DNA of 64,000 nucleotides, from assembly GCA_029891385.1 (NCBI GenBank), contig CM057228.1, forward strand, positions 66,222,523-66,286,522, written 5' to 3'. Positions within the stretch are counted from its first letter, which is position 1. Each line of letters begins with the position of its first letter. Shown here piece by piece: positions 59,407 through 64,000 of the stretch. The stretch comes from Erythroxylum novogranatense (lineage: Eukaryota; Streptophyta; Magnoliopsida; Malpighiales; Erythroxylaceae). Both the position numbers and the translations under genes were made by a program. The notes under the pieces were generated by a model. The model did not search any database and had not been told where the DNA came from. It was given only the letters and a program-made list of their open reading frames with translations.

Positions 59407-60041
59407 AACGAAAGAAAATGGAAGAGTCACATGCACACTGCATAAATGAATGTTTAATGTGAATTGTGTGAAAGGCTTATTGCCTTATAAAATGTGAAAT
59501 TGAGTGCCTGTGATTTCTTGTTTATGATATATATACAGTATTGTGTGATTGTGTGGATATGCATGAGTTGGGTGAACCATCGATGATGGTTTCTCACCGA
59601 AGTTCGCAAACTCACCCAACATTGCATCTATTTTTCAGAAATGGAGAGTACCCGTTGACACACGGAGTACGATATCGCTAGCAAGACAAAGTATCGGCCG
59701 GGATCGATTGTCGTCAGTATCTGCATTCGTGTATTAATTTGGTATTTAGTAGGCCCAATTGTTTTCATGGAATTGTATAGAGGATTTGAGCACTAATGAG
59801 TGCTAATAATGATTGAAATTGTTTTATTAGTGAAATGGTATAATCTTTGAAAGTGTTTTGTTATAATTGGGCCAAGTCAATGATTGCTTTGCGCACTCTA
59901 ATATTTTTGAAAGAAAAAAAAATGTCATCGATTTTTGTTAATAAGGTAATGAATGTTCTAATCGCCACCCTCGGGTCACGGGCTCGGATATCACCATGGA
60001 TATCAGGTTCGGGTCTCGTCGGGAGTGGGGTGCTACATTTG

Positions 60042-60053
60042 TGGTATCAGAGC
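60042..60053 (+). promoter_or_regulatory. Primer binding site of F
   Basis: TGGTATCAGAGC four bases after the LTR end. Confidence 0.92.
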
Positions 60054-63000
60054 CCAGAAGTACAATCTTACATGGGCTTTATGAAAAAAAAATAGGTGTG
60101 TCTAGTTATGCGCATTTAAGTTGTGTCACTACAGAGCGGTGACAATCGATCCCCCAAAATATATGAGTCGTATGTATAAATATGTCTCAGTCGTTTAAGC
60201 GGTTAGAAAAAAGTGAGAAAAAGGATAATGTGTTAGAGTGTGAAAAGAAAAGAAGTAATGGATATCGCAAAATAGGAAAAAGTGTATGGTTCGATCAGAC
60301 AGACGAAAATTTAGTGTGCTGGTATTGACGGGTATATTGTGAAGCACAATATTGGAGTTAGATTGGGTATACCCTTGAATATGAATTTGAATAAAGATTA
60401 TAGTTGGGAATGAATAGAAAAAAATAATAATATATAGTTGTGATAATGGGAAGATTTCCAGTGTATTAGGTGAATGAAAATAAAGTGTTCTATGATATAG
60501 AAAAGTTACAATTGGGATTGATTACCGTGATGAGAGTTATATATAAGGATTGGTGATTTGGAGTTAAAATGTATTAAGGGCAAAATCAAGAATGATTTCA
60601 CATTTGTGATCTTGATTTGAGTGTGGAAATATATGGGTATAATGCCATAATGAAAAGATTGAAATGTAAGACAATGAAATTGATAGATAAAAAAGTTGTT
60701 CGGGTTTAATTGATCTGCCTAAGTAAATGCACACCTGCTTATGGGAGCCCTATGGTAAGTGAAAATGTTGATTGCAATTCTTTGAGCTAATGGATAATCA
60801 CTAGCGTAATTCTTGTAAAATAATAATAATAATTAGTTATGTGTTAGAATAAGAAACGAAAGTGCTTATCTTGATCGATTGTATAGGAATAGAGATTGTA
60901 TATGATCCTCACGGCGAGGGCGGGTGTAAGCAGGAAGGTTGCTGAGTTCATAATATATTGTCACTGTAAGTGTATATCTGATAGTGGGATTACTATCACG
61001 GGTGAAATGATTAAGCATAAATGAATAATGTGCGGGATTATGATATAGGAAGAAATCGGTGGCCTATTACATAAGCTCCGATTATAATGCCGGTAGCTCA
61101 AGTTCAAAATGAGTGAGAGTAAGACATGAGAATGCTCAGAATGATCAATTGAGAAAGAAGTGATACAGTTAAAGATGTTAGCATCGGTAATGAGTTTGAG
61201 AGAATAAAATAAGGGACATGAATAGAGTAAGGTCCCCATGATCGAGAACTGGAATCAAAAAGAAAATGGTTATCGAGAATTAAATGCAATTAAGGTATTC
61301 TTAGCAGTATGATCTATTAATGGGCAAATTGATGGGACTATGAAGATATATTGTCAGATAGGATGTGATGATTATGGTGATGTATGGCGAGATAGTAGAG
61401 GAAAAGAAATTGTTTAAGTGCTCTTCAGAGATTTATCTTCGTGATGTATCAAGAGTAACTGATTTGTATTACATCTGGCAGAGACTCTAGCGTAAGAGCT
61501 AAACTAAGTTACTGGAAGAGTGTACATTATGTTAATGAGATGATTCTGATTATGTCAGAGAAGTACTGCATATTAAGGAAAGATTTATTTGTGAATTTGA
61601 GGGGATTAAAAAAAAAAAATTCGTGTATATTTTGTGTAATGATGTTTTGAAAGCACGAGATCGATATAACGATTGTTTATTCAAGTCAATGAGTGATCTA
61701 TCGTGAATAAATTAAGTTATGTGTGGAGAAATGAAGGTAAGGAACATGTGCAGAATATGTTATGATGAGACAGATTATACGAAAATTGTTCCTTATTGGA
61801 GACATTCGATAATTAAAAAGTTACATGAATCAACTATGGGTACGGAAAAGGAACATGTCTCAATTGTGTTGCAGTGGATAATAGATATAAGCATAAGAAA
61901 TCGATACATTGGTATAGGTGAGGAGATTGGTTATCATCCAAGTTTCATAAGAGTGAAATAAGCGATGAATTAAGATGCGAACATGGGATATTGGGAGAAT
62001 TAATTAAGATATAGGTATTGATAAAATGCGAAAGTTCGAAAGATATGTGTATGCGGAATGTGGAATTAATGAGAACTAATGGAATGCCGGATGCGTTCAT
62101 AAATTGTTAAAGATTTTCTAGTTTTAGCAAATCGACAAGAATAATTGAGGAAAACATGTGATTATTATGACTGATGATCATAAAGGAGACATGTGAAGAA
62201 TTGACTATCTATATGGAAGTGTTCCAGTAAAGGTTCTGATGTGATCTATGGAAATTGGATAAAGTGATTTTATGCACCTTAGGACAACTATGATTCCATG
62301 GGCGGTATTATGATTGATGATTTGAAATTTGTTATACTGAGTGTGGCCTAAAAGCTTGGAGACATAAATCGTACAGAAATAGTTTGGAGATGTCTATGAA
62401 TATGCAAATCGATAACTATTGAGTTATGTCGTGCGATTGAATGATTTGAAAAGGATTCGGTGGTGATTACTCCAAACTAAGCTAATGGTGCAATTGAGGA
62501 ATTGAAAAAAATTTCAATTACAGAAAAATCAAAAGTTGGGCAATAAAGTGATCAAATCTGGTGTATTATTGCGTGGTAATAGTCGAACTGACGAAAAGGG
62601 GCAAAAGAAAGTATTATTAGCTATGGGAATTTCAAAGGTGGTGTGCATCAAAATGGATTGGAAAAACCCGAAGTGAGGATGTAGAAATTGTAAACCGTAT
62701 CAAAGAACTGTTGAGGAAAGTGATAGTTATAGTTCGAATTAAGACATATGGGTGATATTCATTACGGGAACTGTTAGTGAAAATGTAAGGAATGATCAAA
62801 GCTTTATGTTCTAGCAAGAGTGTATTGAAAGAGTAATTGAAATGTTAGAATGGGAAATCAAATGATCATAAGTAAATGGTTCGAGAAAGCATAAGAAACA
62901 ATCGAAGCGTTATGTTCGAGTAAAAGTATTGTGGAAAAACAATTGATGGTATAGTCTGTCAAAGTGAACGATGACATGTGTGATTAACCAACAGGTGTTT

Positions 63001-63612
63001 TTGGATTTCATTGGGATATGAGATTGATATATAGTGCAAAGTGATTGTGGTATGACAATCATTATATTGGTGTCACCATTCGAAAAGTGTATGAGGGGTC
63101 TTTATTATGTGATCAGGGCGTTAAGCAATTTAAGATGGTAACATTGAGTTGAATTGATTCACACCGAGGTTATAAATCTCATGAGATTTGTGTTTTGATA
63201 ATAACAGAATCTGATAAGCGATAAATGAAATATTTTGAAGGGTATGGCCTCGGCCAAAAAGTACTTAGATAGGAATAAAGGTGTAGTTAAGAAAAATTGA
63301 ATTCGTGAGGAATGGCCTCCATACGATTGTGGTGTGAATAGAATTATGGATTGACAAGTTAGGCTAAAACTTAAAAGATGATTCGGATTCACAAAGTATT
63401 GATATCGAAAGTGACGAATTGCGCGTGATCATGAGAAAGCAGTAAAATCATGTAAAGTTGAGAAATGAAAAGAGTCATTGATTGTTTTGATTTTCGTTCA
63501 TTGACCGAATGTGGTCGTGTAGTGAAAACAGTGAGAAACAGAGGGTATTAATCTAAAAGACTCCCCTGCCTTCCTGATAAATCGTATATGAAATTTCGAG
63601 GACGAAATTTTT

Positions 63613-63628
63613 ATTAGGAGGGGAGAAT
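63613..63628 (+). promoter_or_regulatory. Polypurine tract of F
   Basis: ATTAGGAGGGGAGAAT just before the 3' LTR; the core is the same as in B. Confidence 0.9.
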
Positions 63629-64000
63629 TGTAACATCCCATCTCCGATGGGAAGGGTATTTTAGTAAATTGGGACGGGGACGGGTTAGGAGTATTAAATT
63701 ATAACTCGGCATGAACATAGGTCATGCAGCCTCTATAAATGGTGAGTTTTGCACAGGCATATAGTCATACATGCATTCATGACATTTCCCGGCCTAAGTG
63801 TCTAATTGTGATCTTTCGTGAAATTGGTGTGACAATGGGATTTGAAAAATTATTTGGAGTGCGCCATAGAGTGTTTTATATTTTTAGGGATTTATGGAAA
63901 TTTTTCTGGAATTATCCGGAGAAAATTCTCGACCGCAAAATCGCGATACATGGCCTAAAAGTGTTTTTGTAGTGAAAGTGTGGTTTTCGTGTTTAAAAAT
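63629..64000 (+). repeat. 3' LTR of element F, first 372 bp
   Basis: Starts TGTAACATCCCATCTCC and matches 55723 onward with few differences, mostly around 63925-63950. It is cut by the window end. Confidence 0.93.

Larger units (their letters stand above)
55723..60037 (+). repeat. 5' LTR of element F (4315 bp)
   Basis: Runs from TGTAATATCC to TGCTACA (60031-60037). Possible TATA box near 56449. It contains five copies of a 180-205 bp module (57325, 57530, 57716, 57896, 58077), three long palindromes (58215-58345), the enclosed hairpin array (59228-59406) and a hairpin near 59567-59620. No gene was seen in it. Confidence 0.92.
60038..63628 (+). pseudogene. Element F internal region: heavily decayed gag-pol
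   Basis: No open frame longer than 92 codons is found in either strand, but weak pol traces lie in order: RT-RNase H junction (RFSSFSKSTR then TDDHK and CEEL, about 62105-62205), an RNase H trace LKAWRH (about 62349-62366), an integrase trace with SDKR, a stop and YFEGYGLGQKV (about 63205-63265), and at the end a degenerate match to the Tekay C-terminus (EDEIFIRRGEL-like across frames, 63595-63630). At 3591 bp it is about 1 kb shorter than A or B. Gag was not recognised. Confidence 0.65.
55723..64000 (+). mobile_element. Element F: Tekay-like Ty3/gypsy retrotransposon, right end outside window
   Basis: 5' LTR 55723-60037, primer site, 3.6-kb internal region with pol remnants, polypurine tract and the first 372 bp of the 3' LTR. 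It lies in E gag; the likely target duplication is GTAAT (55718-55722), but its partner is off the window. The visible 3' LTR part is about 95-97% identical by eye to the 5' LTR. Confidence 0.9.

Noticed and set aside
59171..59449. 92-codon plus-strand open frame
   Set aside because: It lies across the hairpin array of the F LTR and has no domain; symmetric GC-rich words create it by chance.
55723..64000. F as a classic non-coding large retrotransposon derivative
   Set aside because: Weak but ordered RT, RNase H and integrase traces indicate a decayed pol rather than an interior without coding origin, though it may behave as non-autonomous.

Overview
The window is plant nuclear DNA, most likely angiosperm, from a heterochromatic stretch made almost entirely of nested LTR retrotransposons. 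The evidence is tRNA-iMet-type primer sites, Ty3/gypsy pol with Tekay-like and Athila-like signatures, Ty1/copia pol, a plant L1-type endonuclease remnant and AT-rich DNA. I found no host gene, tRNA, rRNA or CRISPR array. The species cannot be named from the sequence.

Layout from left to right. (1) 1-11732: element A, a plus-strand Ty3/gypsy element with a C-terminal chromodomain-like region (Tekay/Del-like), very long LTRs (3642 bp for the complete 3' copy) and badly decayed gag-pol; its 5' LTR is cut by the window edge. (2) 11733-13100: unassigned DNA with a small tandem repeat. (3) about 13141-23850: element D, a decayed plus-strand Ty1/copia element with no visible 5' LTR. Its gag is split by solo LTR L1 (13544-17991; target duplication GAAAA), and its reverse transcriptase region carries a 406-bp-offset tandem duplication. 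(4) about 23855-24795: minus-strand L1-type LINE endonuclease remnant. (5) 25053-32631 and 55605-55722: element E, a minus-strand Athila-like gypsy element with its 3' LTR on the left and its gag broken up on the right. (6) 32632-55604: element B, a minus-strand Tekay-like gypsy element inserted in E's gag (target duplication GGTCC). B was itself hit twice: by solo LTR L2 in its 3' LTR (33706-38558, duplication GCCGG) and by copia element C in its RNase H region (42133-50281, duplication AACAC). (7) 55723 to beyond 64000: element F, a plus-strand Tekay-like element also inserted in E's gag; its LTRs are very similar to each other but its coding region is wrecked.

The nesting gives relative ages. 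E is older than B and F; B is older than L2 and C; D is older than L1. The pol modules appear in the usual orders: gypsy gag-protease-RT-RNase H-integrase, copia gag-protease-integrase-RT-RNase H. None is complete. The best preserved are E's integrase, RT and protease frames and B's RT frame.

The least expected signal is noncoding. Most LTR families here (B, E, F, L1, L2) and the leader of C carry GC-rich arrays of short dyads or hairpins, different in sequence between families and often spaced 20-26 bp. In B and F the array is enclosed by a 10-bp inverted repeat and the stems differ by paired (compensatory) changes. In B this kind of sequence includes a GC-rich island that differs strongly between the two LTRs although its flanks are nearly identical.
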